Assembly (NCBI GenBank): GCA_002791835.1
Contig: PFNE01000045.1
Span: 1 to 55,366, forward strand
Direction: 5' to 3'
DNA: 55,366 nt
Source: Alphaproteobacteria bacterium CG_4_10_14_0_8_um_filter_37_21
GTDB taxonomy: Bacteria; Pseudomonadota; Alphaproteobacteria; Paracaedibacterales; UBA11393
Part shown: one piece after another, positions 27,618 to 34,843 of the stretch
How positions within the stretch are numbered: position 1 is the stretch's first letter
Layout of the letters: every line of letters starts with the position of its first letter
Notes under the pieces: model-generated
Databases searched by the model: none
Told to the model about the DNA's origin: nothing
Seen by the model: the letters and a program-made list of their open reading frames with translations, nothing else
Made by a program: the position numbers and the translations under genes

Positions 27618-27660
27618 TTATACTGTATAATGTAACCAATGTAACACCATTGTGACAATG
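27618..27660. promoter_or_regulatory. Operator-like repeats between divergent surA and lptF
   Basis: Three elements lie side by side: a perfect 13-bp palindrome TTATACTGTATAA (27618-27630), a tandem repeat of AATGTAAC (27629-27636 and 27638-27645), and a second 13-bp palindrome CATTGTGACAATG (27648-27660). A minus-strand promoter for surA (GTTACA, 17 bases, TATAAA at 27622-27617) overlaps the first two. For lptF a TATAAT lies at 27668-27673 without a clear -35, as expected for an activated promoter. Binding by a regulator is inferred. Confidence 0.45.
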
Positions 27661-27691
27661 ATTATTTTATAATTTACCTAGCAGGAACTAT

Positions 27692-28798
27692 ATGTTTTTC
27701 ACCTTTAATACAATTGATCGTTATATTTTTAAAATGTTGGGATCTTATATTTTTAGTATATCCATCCTTGTGATCGGCATGGTTTGGCTATCACAGTCTT
27801 TGCGTTTTTTAGAATTAATTATGAACAACAGTATTGGATTAAAGTCTTATATATTTCTTGTTATTTTTCTACTTCCCGACTTAATTTCTATTCTTCTTCC
27901 TATTTGTTTACTGATCGCAGGCATTCAAGTATACCAAAAACTTATTGCTGACAATGAAATGGTCGTTTTACGCAGCACAGGCTATAGTAATTTTCAAATA
28001 GCAAAACCTTTTCTAACAATTGGAGGTATATTAACAATTATAACATTACTAAGTAATATATTTTTGATACCTGAATCTTTTAAAAAATTCAGATCATTTG
28101 AGCATCAAATCAAAAATGAACTCTCATCATCTGTTATTCAGCCAGGTACATTCAATGCTATTAAGGGTACAACTGTGTATGTTCAAGAACGTTCTTTAAA
28201 GGGGCAGTTAAAAGGCATATTTATACATCAATCAGCAGAAAATAAAAAAGTACCATTCATTATTACGGCAGAAACCGGACAACTTATTAAAGAAAACAAC
28301 ACACTCAATCTTTTGCTGTTTCAAGGACACAGACAAGAATGGAACCCTGAAACAAAACAGCTTTCATTCTTTCACTTTGAAAATTGCGCTTATGACCTAA
28401 ACACTTTAATACCACAAGATCAACCGCGCCCCAAAAAACCTTATGAACGTTCTTTAAACGAACTTTTAAACCCTGAAGACTTCACACAAGACGAAACCAC
28501 AAAACAGCGCATGATTGTTGAAGGGCATCAAAGAATTATTCTACCTTGGTTATGCTTAATTAATACGCTTATTGTGATGAGCATTCTTCTGTTCGGCGAT
28601 TTAAAACGCCGACAAAGAAAAAGAAAAATAGTCGCAAGTATCTGTGTTGCAGCAGCAATACAAGTTTCCATCATTATCTTATTAAATATGTCAGTAAAAT
28701 CCCCTAGCCTTTTATGGTGTGTCTACTCATTTTTATTTTTGAATCTGATTGGATTTAGCGCCCTATTACAAACCCATTACTTCAAAAAAACACCATAG
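27692..28798 (+). CDS. lptF: LPS export permease LptF (YjgP/YjgQ family)
   Basis: LptF is one of two permease subunits of the Lpt ABC transporter that extracts lipopolysaccharide from the inner membrane. The 368 residues have three N-terminal membrane segments (about 15-35, 50-80 and 105-125), starting IDRYIFKMLGSYIFS with the typical ELIMNNSIGL, the coupling segment DNEMVVLRSTGYSNFQIAKPF, a periplasmic beta-jellyroll (about 135-270), and three C-terminal membrane segments. AGGA lies five bases before the ATG. lptG is not adjacent. Presence implies LPS or a similar lipid in the outer membrane. Confidence 0.88.
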   Translation: MFFTFNTIDRYIFKMLGSYIFSISILVIGMVWLSQSLRFLELIMNNSIGLKSYIFLVIFLLPDLISILLPICLLIAGIQVYQKLIADNEMVVLRSTGYSNFQIAKPFLTIGGILTIITLLSNIFLIPESFKKFRSFEHQIKNELSSSVIQPGTFNAIKGTTVYVQERSLKGQLKGIFIHQSAENKKVPFIITAETGQLIKENNTLNLLLFQGHRQEWNPETKQLSFFHFENCAYDLNTLIPQDQPRPKKPYERSLNELLNPEDFTQDETTKQRMIVEGHQRIILPWLCLINTLIVMSILLFGDLKRRQRKRKIVASICVAAAIQVSIIILLNMSVKSPSLLWCVYSFLFLNLIGFSALLQTHYFKKTP

Positions 28799-28887
28799 CA
28801 GGATGAAAAAAATATTCAGCCATTTTGAACAGGTATATCTGATCTAAACATTCACTTCGCATTACTATTCACGTTTATGTACATATT

Positions 28888-28909
28888 GCTGGTTTTTCTA
28901 GCATATTTT
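28888..28909 (+). terminator. Weak terminator-like hairpin after lptF
   Basis: GCTGG and CTAGC can pair (one G-T pair) around a five-T loop, followed after AT by five T residues. It lies 90 bases after the lptF stop. The stem is short, so this is tentative. Confidence 0.25.
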
Positions 28910-28972
28910 TCATCTTCTTCTTAATTTCTTCTTAAGTTTATTAAAAAATCATATAAAAAGTATTTAAACCTA

Positions 28973-29001
28973 TTGCAAAAATTTTAAATATTGTTTAATA
29001 A
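28973..29001 (+). promoter_or_regulatory. Promoter of mucR
   Basis: TTGCAA (28973-28978), a 17-base spacer, and TAATAA (28996-29001) precede mucR by about 40 bases. The region is extremely AT-rich with many T-A steps, and just upstream TTCTTCTTAA occurs twice (28915-28924 and 28926-28935). MucR/Ros proteins bind such AT-rich DNA and usually repress their own gene, so autoregulation here is a reasonable inference. Confidence 0.5.
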
Positions 29002-29039
29002 TATATTCAAGTTAATTATTGTAAAGGTTTAATTAAATT

Positions 29040-29513
29040 ATGTCAGACCAAGTAACTTCTGCTGAATTATTAGGGTTTACCACCGATATTGTTTCTTCTT
29101 ATGTTGCAAACCACCAAGTAAGTCCTGAAAATCTTAGAAAATTTGTACAGTCTACTTACCAGGTTTTGTCAGAAACAGCACGTTCACCATTTTTATTGCG
29201 GAGTTCTTCCCCCCTAAACCCAGCTGTTCCTATAGAAGAATCTATTCATGAAGATTACATTGTTTGCTTAGAAGATGGTAAACGTCTACAAATGTTAAAA
29301 CGCCATCTTAAAACTGTTTATAAAATGTCAGTTGAACAATACCGTGAACGTTGGGGTCTTCCCCACGATTATCCAGTTGTTGCACCTAGCTATGCAAAAC
29401 GTCGTAGCCAAATTGCTAAAAACACAGGCCTTGGTATGAGTGGGCGCCGAAAAAAATTCATCAAAGTCTCAGACCCTGAAGGCTCTAAAATTGGGGTTGC
29501 TATTAACCACTAA
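29040..29513 (+). CDS. mucR: MucR/Ros family transcriptional regulator
   Basis: A 157-residue regulator of the alphaproteobacterial MucR/Ros family, which acts as a global, nucleoid-associated silencer of surface and cell-cycle genes. The core EDYIVCLEDGKRLQMLKRHL is followed by MSVEQYRERWGLPHDYP and VAPSYAKRRSQIAKNTGLG, all diagnostic. The prokaryotic zinc-finger ligands appear as Cys76, Asp79 and His89, but the usual second His is missing: Val93-Tyr94 stand there. Some rhizobial relatives fold without zinc. It is monocistronic with its own promoter and terminator. Targets may include the AT-rich promoters in this window. Confidence 0.92.
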   Translation: MSDQVTSAELLGFTTDIVSSYVANHQVSPENLRKFVQSTYQVLSETARSPFLLRSSSPLNPAVPIEESIHEDYIVCLEDGKRLQMLKRHLKTVYKMSVEQYRERWGLPHDYPVVAPSYAKRRSQIAKNTGLGMSGRRKKFIKVSDPEGSKIGVAINH

Positions 29514-29543
29514 CATTTTTTTAAAACTATGTTATAATCACTT

Positions 29544-29578
29544 CCTAGACCTATACACTTATGTCTAGGATTTTTTTT
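29544..29578 (+). terminator. Rho-independent terminator after mucR
   Basis: CCTAGAC (29544-29550) and GTCTAGG (29563-29569) form a perfect 7-bp stem with a 12-base loop, followed by eight T residues. It lies 30 bases after the mucR stop and only 22 bases before the miaB ATG. Confidence 0.8.
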
Positions 29579-29600
29579 AACTATATTAATAGATAATGTG

Positions 29601-30974
29601 ATGAAGAAAAAACTTTTTATTAAAACATTTGGCTGTCAAATGAATGTATACGATTCAGATCGTATGAAAGACCTTTTATCCCCACTAGGTTTCGAGACAA
29701 CTGATCTTCTTGACGATGCGGATTTTACCATTTTAAATACGTGCCATATCCGTGAAAAGGCAGAACAAAAAGTATATTCTGATTTAGGGCGTATTAATAT
29801 CATTAAAAAAGAGAGGCAAAAGCAAGGCAAAGACATGATCATTGCCGTTGCCGGATGTGTTGCCCAAGCAGAAGGCAGAGAAATATTACGCCAAGCACCC
29901 TATGTCAACATGGTATTTGGACCACAAACATATCATCAACTTCCTGAAATGTTAGCAGAGCTTATGCGCAAAAAGGATCAAGACCTTAAAGGTTCTGGTC
30001 GCGGTGTTGTGAATGTAGACTTTCCAAAAGAGGATAAATTTGACTCGCTCATATTACCAGAAAAATCACCTGTAAGCGCTTTTTTATCCATACAAGAGGG
30101 CTGTGATAAATTTTGCAAATTTTGTGTTGTTCCCTATACACGTGGTGCGGAATTTTCAAGGCCTTTTCATAAAGTGGTTGCAGAAGCTAAAAAACTTGTG
30201 GAACTTGGTGCACGCGAAATAACCGTTTTAGGGCAAAATGTTAGCGCTTATCATGGTGAAGACGAAGACGGAAAAGAACACTCTTTGGCAGACTTATTAT
30301 ATACACTTGCCGAAATTAATGGGCTAGATCGCTTGCGCTACACAACGTCACATCCATGTGATATGCAAGCAGATCTTATCAAGGCACATGGTGCCATCCC
30401 AAAATTAATGCCTTTTCTTCACCTTCCCGTTCAATCAGGAAGCGATAGCATTTTAAAAAATATGAACCGCAAACATGATCGCAACCGCTACTTTGAATTA
30501 ATTCAGGAATTCAAAAATGCACGGCCAGACATTGCTTTTTCATCAGATTTTATTGTTGGGTACCCAGGTGAAACAGATGAAGATTTTGAACAAACATTAG
30601 ACTTAGTACGCAAAGTAAATTTTGCACAATGTTATTCTTTTATGTATAGCAAGCGGCCAGGAACACCTGCTGCTGCAAACGAACTGCAAGTACCTGATGA
30701 TATAAAAGCAAAACGTTTACAAACACTGCAAGCATTACTGGCAGAACAACAACAAGCGTTTAATTCTTCTAAAATTGATACTGAACAAGATGTATTGCTT
30801 GATAGAACAGGCAAAAAAGAAGGACAATTATTGGGAAAATCAGCTTATTTGCAATCTGTTGTTGTTGAAGCACCTAAACGCTTGCTTGGACAAATCGTTA
30901 CGGTTAAAATTAAGAAGGCAACTTTAAACAGCCTAACGGGTGACATCATGGCTGTAAACGGAAAAAAAATCTAG
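29601..30974 (+). CDS. miaB: tRNA-2-methylthio-N6-dimethylallyladenosine synthase MiaB
   Basis: Radical-SAM methylthiotransferase that adds a methylthio group to i6A37 in tRNAs reading U-starting codons. The protein (457 residues from the ATG) has the N-terminal MTTase domain with three cluster cysteines ([25 protein letters not shown]), the radical-SAM motif [49 protein letters not shown], and a C-terminal TRAM domain (about 385-450). A GTG three bases upstream is an alternative start. It heads a miaB-ybeY-corC cluster; phoH, usually between miaB and ybeY in this class, is missing. Confidence 0.96.
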   Translation: MKKKLFIKTFGCQMNVYDSDRMKDLLSPLGFETTDLLDDADFTILNTCHIREKAEQKVYSDLGRINIIKKERQKQGKDMIIAVAGCVAQAEGREILRQAPYVNMVFGPQTYHQLPEMLAELMRKKDQDLKGSGRGVVNVDFPKEDKFDSLILPEKSPVSAFLSIQEGCDKFCKFCVVPYTRGAEFSRPFHKVVAEAKKLVELGAREITVLGQNVSAYHGEDEDGKEHSLADLLYTLAEINGLDRLRYTTSHPCDMQADLIKAHGAIPKLMPFLHLPVQSGSDSILKNMNRKHDRNRYFELIQEFKNARPDIAFSSDFIVGYPGETDEDFEQTLDLVRKVNFAQCYSFMYSKRPGTPAAANELQVPDDIKAKRLQTLQALLAEQQQAFNSSKIDTEQDVLLDRTGKKEGQLLGKSAYLQSVVVEAPKRLLGQIVTVKIKKATLNSLTGDIMAVNGKKI

Positions 30975-31001
30975 TAATCATATGAAATTGATCGTTTTTT
31001 A

Positions 31002-31499
31002 ATGCAAATCACTTCCAATATACTTGTACAAATTGATTATTCTTTATGGAGTTCCTGGCACTCTGAAGAAGATTGGTCAGTCTTTTTTGCACCAATTTTT
31101 CAAGGCGTTTTATCTTTATTAAATATCACGAAATCCTTGGAAGTTAGCGTCCTTTTAACCAACGATAAATGCATTCAGGAAATGAATAAGCAATTTCGCG
31201 ATAAAGACAAACCCACAAATGTGCTCTCTTTTCCGCAGCTATCTGCCCAAGAGCTAGCTAATATTCAGATGATGCAACAACCAATTTTACTTGGTGATAT
31301 TGCCATGAGCTTTGAGACGATACAAAAAGAAAGTTTAGAACAAAATAAATTGTTCATGAATCATCTGACGCATTTATTTGTCCACAGCACCCTACACTTA
31401 TTAGGATATGACCATGTTCAGGATGAAGATGCCAACATGATGGAAAAGCTTGAGACCCATATTTTATCCAAACTTAATATTTCAAACCCATATCAATAA
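31002..31499 (+). CDS. ybeY: Endoribonuclease YbeY (rRNA maturation factor)
   Basis: YbeY is a zinc-dependent single-strand endoribonuclease needed for 16S rRNA 3'-end maturation and ribosome quality control. The 165 residues contain the metal motif HLFVHSTLHLLGYDH, the family's HX3HX5H pattern, and the earlier NKQFRDKDKPTNVLSFP. It follows miaB by 27 bases and precedes the corC-like gene by 8, consistent with one transcript. Confidence 0.95.
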   Translation: MQITSNILVQIDYSLWSSWHSEEDWSVFFAPIFQGVLSLLNITKSLEVSVLLTNDKCIQEMNKQFRDKDKPTNVLSFPQLSAQELANIQMMQQPILLGDIAMSFETIQKESLEQNKLFMNHLTHLFVHSTLHLLGYDHVQDEDANMMEKLETHILSKLNISNPYQ

Positions 31500-31507
31500 A
31501 GGCCAAC

Positions 31508-32371
31508 TTGATGTTTTCAAAAATAAAAAAATTCTTAAAGCGAAACGAACCTGAAACAGTACGCAACACAATTGAAGATCTTATTGAAGAAATAGATGAT
31601 CTTATTGAAGATAATGAAGAAAAAGACATTAGTATTAAATCTGATGAACGACAGCTTCTTGGAAACGTTTTGGATTTACGGGATCTGAAAGCTGAAGATG
31701 TCATGGTACCACGTGCTGAAATTATAGCAGCACCCGATACAGTATCCCCAGACGAACTTTTAGGCCTTATGGTGCAGCATGGATATAGTGTCATGCCTAT
31801 TTATCACGATACACTTGATACAATTATAGGCTTTGTTCACATTAAGGATATTCTGTCCTTTATTTATAATAAGAAAGAACTTAATATCCCGCACCTTATG
31901 CGTAAAAGTGTTTTATTTATTTCACCAGCTATGCAAACGTTAGACTTACTGTTAGAAATGAAGAAAAATGCACATAATATTGCAATTGTTGCAGATGAAC
32001 ATGGAGGAACAGATGGTATGGTATGTTTTTCCGATTTAATTGAAGAAATAGTTGGCGACATTCAAGATGCTGACTACCAACAAACAGCACAAATTAATAT
32101 TAAAGAAGATGGTACGGTTCTTGTAGATGCACGTATATTACTGGAAGATTTAGAAGAGAAATTATCGTGCACGATCGCTGTAGAACAACAAAACGGAGAA
32201 GATATTGAAACGCTTGGCGGCCTTATCAACAACATTGTAAATAGAGTTCCAACAAGGGGAGAGGTTATTTCCCATCCTGATGGATTTGAATTTGAAATCC
32301 TAGACGCAGATCCAAGGCGTATTAAAAAAGTAATTATTTTAAAACGCCCCAATCAGCAAAAAACAACCTGA
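31508..32371 (+). CDS. corC: CorC/TlyC-type CBS-domain protein
   Basis: A 287-residue soluble protein with paired CBS domains (about 60-180) and a C-terminal CorC/HlyC domain (about 190-280). Clear signatures are VMVPRAEIIAAP, GYSVMPIYHDTLDTIIGFVHIKDIL, ADEHGGTDGMVCFSDLIEEIVGDI, and the late ETLGGLINNIVNRVPTRGE. These proteins regulate or accompany magnesium/cobalt efflux; some in Rickettsia are called haemolysin C (TlyC). The neighbour lnt, common after corC in alphaproteobacteria, is not present. A strong hairpin begins three bases after its stop. Confidence 0.9.
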   Translation: MMFSKIKKFLKRNEPETVRNTIEDLIEEIDDLIEDNEEKDISIKSDERQLLGNVLDLRDLKAEDVMVPRAEIIAAPDTVSPDELLGLMVQHGYSVMPIYHDTLDTIIGFVHIKDILSFIYNKKELNIPHLMRKSVLFISPAMQTLDLLLEMKKNAHNIAIVADEHGGTDGMVCFSDLIEEIVGDIQDADYQQTAQINIKEDGTVLVDARILLEDLEEKLSCTIAVEQQNGEDIETLGGLINNIVNRVPTRGEVISHPDGFEFEILDADPRRIKKVIILKRPNQQKTT

Positions 32372-32374
32372 AAT

Positions 32375-32404
32375 CAGCCATCATATGTTTACATATGATG
32401 GCTG
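32375..32404 (+). terminator. Perfect 13-bp hairpin after corC
   Basis: CAGCCATCATATG (32375-32387) and CATATGATGGCTG (32392-32404) pair perfectly around the four-base loop TTTA. The T-rich tract comes about ten bases later (TTTTT at 32414-32418), so it may act as an imperfect intrinsic terminator or as an RNA-end stabiliser. Confidence 0.55.
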
Positions 32405-32669
32405 GATAATTCCGTTTTTCTGCAAAAAGTAAAATCTTTTTGTCGCTTAGTTTTTTTGCCACAGTAAATAAACAAAATAAAAAGAGATTGAAAGATTATT
32501 TTGCTCACTCAAATTGTTTTGAACTTTTCCTCGCATAATGCTTAAAGCTATTGACCTTAACGCTATATTCACAAAAAGTATGACTTCCTTAATCATTTCC
32601 TGAAAGCCCCACGAAGCTTGCTTTACGGATCTTTTGTTTAAAAAAAATTAAAATTAGAGCAATTTTATA
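32405..32669. other. Non-coding region before the tRNA cluster
   Basis: Between the corC hairpin and the tRNA promoter are about 265 bases with no convincing frame on either strand. I looked for tmRNA, RNase P and SRP RNA signatures and saw none. It is AT-rich and unremarkable. Confidence 0.4.
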
Positions 32670-32698
32670 TTGACTTACCACCACTAATATATCAAAAT
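32670..32698 (+). promoter_or_regulatory. Promoter of tRNA-Leu
   Basis: TTGACT (32670-32675) and CAAAAT (32693-32698) are 17 bases apart, placing the transcript start just before the mature tRNA 5' end at 32707. The -10 is weak but position and -35 are good. Confidence 0.5.
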
Positions 32699-32706
32699 AG
32701 GTTTGT

Positions 32707-32793
32707 GCCTGCTTGGTGGAATCGGTAGACACAACAGACTTAAAATCTGTCGCCTGTATGGGCGTGCCAGTTCAAGTCTGGCAGTAGGCACCA
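32707..32793 (+). tRNA. tRNA-Leu (anticodon TAA)
   Basis: The sequence folds as a class II tRNA. The acceptor stem GCCTGCT pairs with AGTAGGC, the anticodon stem ACAGA/TCTGT carries the loop CTTAAAA with TAA at 32741-32743, and a long variable arm follows, as expected for leucine. The T-arm is GCCAG-TTCAAGT-CTGGC. The CCA end is encoded (32791-32793). Confidence 0.97.
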
Positions 32794-32794
32794 T

Positions 32795-32824
32795 TTGACA
32801 TGTCCCCCTAGAGCATGTTATAAT
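32795..32824 (+). promoter_or_regulatory. Consensus sigma70 promoter between tRNA-Leu and tRNA-Lys
   Basis: Both hexamers are perfect: TTGACA (32795-32800) and TATAAT (32819-32824), with an 18-base spacer. It begins one base after the CCA end of tRNA-Leu and would start transcription about eight bases before tRNA-Lys. Confidence 0.8.
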
Positions 32825-32840
32825 GAAATCCGGAATATTA

Positions 32841-32916
32841 GGGCCCTTAGCTCAGTTGGTAGAGCGCCTGACTTTTAATCAGGATGTCGAAGGTTCGAAT
32901 CCCTCAGGGCCCACCA
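32841..32916 (+). tRNA. tRNA-Lys (anticodon TTT)
   Basis: Acceptor stem GGGCCCT pairs with AGGGCCC. The anticodon stem CCTGA/TCAGG carries the loop CTTTTAA with anticodon TTT. The T-loop is TTCGAAT. The T-stem GAAGG/CCCTC has one A-C mismatch in its middle, unusual but isolated. The CCA end is encoded (32914-32916). Confidence 0.97.
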
Positions 32917-32927
32917 TTTTACCTTAC

Positions 32928-33004
32928 GGCGGGGTAGCTCAGCTGGTTAGAGCAGCGGAATCATAATCCGCGTGTCGGGGGTTCAAGTCCCTCTCCCGCT
33001 ACCA
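32928..33004 (+). tRNA. tRNA-Met (elongator, anticodon CAT)
   Basis: Acceptor stem GGCGGGG pairs with TCCCGCT, with G-T pairs at the two ends. Anticodon stem GCGGA/TCCGC carries the loop ATCATAA (anticodon CAT). The whole sequence closely follows the alphaproteobacterial elongator tRNA-Met. It lacks the three G-C pairs of an initiator anticodon stem. CCA is encoded (33002-33004). Eleven bases separate it from tRNA-Lys, so the two are probably co-transcribed. Confidence 0.95.
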
Positions 33005-33030
33005 TATTCTTCTCATCATTATCTTATTTT

Positions 33031-33059
33031 TTGACTTACCCATTTTATTAAAATACTTT
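33031..33059 (+). promoter_or_regulatory. Possible promoter of the sodB operon
   Basis: TTGACT (33031-33036), a 17-base spacer, and TACTTT (33054-33059) precede sodB by about 35 bases. The -35 matches five of six positions; the -10 is weak. The same TTGACTTACC decamer occurs before tRNA-Leu. Confidence 0.35.
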
Positions 33060-33094
33060 AAAGTAGGAATAGTTAATCTTAAAAATAAAAAGCA

Positions 33095-33691
33095 ATGCAA
33101 CATACACTTCCTAAACTACCTTACGCACTAGATGCCCTAACTCCCCATATTAGCAAAGAAACATTAGAATTGCATTATGGCAAGCATCACCAAACTTATG
33201 TAACAAATTTAAATAAGCTTCTAGTGGATTCTGAGTTTGCCACAGCCTCACTTGAGGAGATTATATTAAAAACATCTGGCAATTCAGACTTTGCTGGTCT
33301 GTTTAACAATGCTGCACAAGTATGGAATCATACCTTTTACTGGCATTGCTTATCCCCAAACGGTGGTGGTGAACCAACAGGCACACTTAAAGAGATGATT
33401 GAAAAAAAATTCGGCTCACTTGAGACCTTTAAAGCTGAATTCAAAACTGCGTGTCTAACGCAGTTCGGTTCTGGCTGGGCTTGGCTGGTACAAGAAGGGT
33501 CATCTCTAAAAATAGTTAAAACGCCAAATGCCGAAACGCCAATGACCAAAGGCTTAAAACCATTATTAACATGCGACGTATGGGAACATGCTTATTATGT
33601 TGATTACCAAAATCGTCGTCCAGATTACGTTGATACATTTTTAGCGCATCTTGTAAATTGGGATTTTGTAGCACAACAACTTGACGATTAG
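33095..33691 (+). CDS. sodB: Superoxide dismutase [Fe]
   Basis: Converts superoxide to hydrogen peroxide and oxygen in the cytoplasm. The 198 residues include metal ligands His27 (LELHYGKHH), the second His in VWNHTFYWHCL, and the Asp and His in CDVWEHAYYVDYQNRR. The segment HCLSPNGGGEPTG and length favour the iron type over manganese. It is the first gene of a close run with a zinc/manganese-type permease, yggU and mltA, with gaps of 9, 1 and 14 bases. Confidence 0.96.
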   Translation: MQHTLPKLPYALDALTPHISKETLELHYGKHHQTYVTNLNKLLVDSEFATASLEEIILKTSGNSDFAGLFNNAAQVWNHTFYWHCLSPNGGGEPTGTLKEMIEKKFGSLETFKAEFKTACLTQFGSGWAWLVQEGSSLKIVKTPNAETPMTKGLKPLLTCDVWEHAYYVDYQNRRPDYVDTFLAHLVNWDFVAQQLDD

Positions 33692-33700
33692 TTTTTTTTC

Positions 33701-34507
33701 ATGAACGAAACACTTCTAATCGCCCTTCTTTCCGGCGTTTGCCTTAGCTTTTTATTAGCACCCCTTGGGTGCTACTTGCTTTGGCAGCGCATGGCTTTTT
33801 TAGGTGATACATTGTCGCACAGTGCCATTTTAGGCATAGCATTAAGTGTTTTGTTTCACTTCCCACTCTACCACATCGGCACAATTATTTACCTTATTGG
33901 ATTTGTTTTACTATTTGACTATTTTACAGCAAAAAAAAGCCTGTCAAATGATACGGTATTATCACTATTGTCTTACGGCGGTATGTCCTTTGGTCTTGTC
34001 ATCCTAAACCTTTGCGGGCAAGACGATACATTAAATCAAATTTTATTTGGCGATTTACTTTCTATAGATTATCAAAGTTTAGGCGTTCTTGCAGCCTTAG
34101 CCTTGACAGTTAATATCTATTTAGCAACGTTTCATAAAAAACTTATTCTCTACATCTTAGATTCAGACTTGGCGCAACAGTCAGGTTTAAACGTCAAACA
34201 CGTGCGTGTTGTATTTTTATTAATATCAGCCACAGTCATTGCCGTTTCTATTCACTGGGTTGGCGCCCTTATTGCACCCGCCCTACTCATTATTCCCTGC
34301 ACTGCTGTGTTTACAAATACTCTCTCACCAAAAGAAACAATTATAAAAGCGCTTCTATTTTCGCTACTTTCCTTCCCAATTGGTATATTGGGATCTTTTT
34401 ATTTATCGGTATCCATAGGACCAGGAATTGTTTGTGCGTTCATCATCATGTTACTTACCAGATGGGTATCAATAAAAGCCTTCAGGTTGTTACCTTTAAG
34501 GAATTAG
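33701..34507 (+). CDS. znuB: Zinc/manganese ABC transporter permease (ZnuB-like)
   Basis: Inner-membrane permease of the ABC-3 family that imports Zn2+, Mn2+ or Fe2+. The 268 residues hold about eight membrane segments, with LAPLGCYLLWQRMAFLGDTLSHSAILGIAL near the start and WVGALIAPALLIIPCTA later, both typical of ZnuB/MntB proteins. The ATPase and solute-binding protein are not adjacent, so partners must be encoded elsewhere. Which metal is carried cannot be told; pairing with sodB hints at metal supply for oxidative-stress enzymes. Confidence 0.88.
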   Translation: MNETLLIALLSGVCLSFLLAPLGCYLLWQRMAFLGDTLSHSAILGIALSVLFHFPLYHIGTIIYLIGFVLLFDYFTAKKSLSNDTVLSLLSYGGMSFGLVILNLCGQDDTLNQILFGDLLSIDYQSLGVLAALALTVNIYLATFHKKLILYILDSDLAQQSGLNVKHVRVVFLLISATVIAVSIHWVGALIAPALLIIPCTAVFTNTLSPKETIIKALLFSLLSFPIGILGSFYLSVSIGPGIVCAFIIMLLTRWVSIKAFRLLPLRN

Positions 34508-34508
34508 T

Positions 34509-34829
34509 ATGTTGTTTTGTCCGCCACTGAAAGATCTGCCAATTAAAGAAACATCTGATGGCGTCATATTATATATAAAAGTCACCCCTAATGCAGCAAA
34601 AAGCAAAGTTGGCGGTATTAAAGTCGGACCATTACACCCTTTTTTAAAAATATTTATTAAAGAGCAAGCAATTGATGGCAAAGCCAATAAGGCTACCATC
34701 GACTTTTTACACAAATTATTTAAACATTCAAAAAGCGCGTTCACAATACAATCAGGCCAATTACAACGGTCCAAAACCATTTTAATAACAGGCCTTAAGG
34801 CTAAAAACATTATTCAACACATTATATAA
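34509..34829 (+). CDS. DUF167 (YggU-like) protein
   Basis: A 106-residue protein of the DUF167 family, small alpha/beta proteins of unknown function. The core runs VILYIKVTPNAAKSKVGG, then FLKIFIKEQAIDGKANKATIDFLHKLF, then SGQLQRSKTILITG, a full match to the family's layout. It starts one base after the permease stop and ends 14 bases before mltA, so it is co-transcribed with them. Confidence 0.88.
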   Translation: MLFCPPLKDLPIKETSDGVILYIKVTPNAAKSKVGGIKVGPLHPFLKIFIKEQAIDGKANKATIDFLHKLFKHSKSAFTIQSGQLQRSKTILITGLKAKNIIQHII

Positions 34830-34843
34830 AACTGGAAAAGTCT

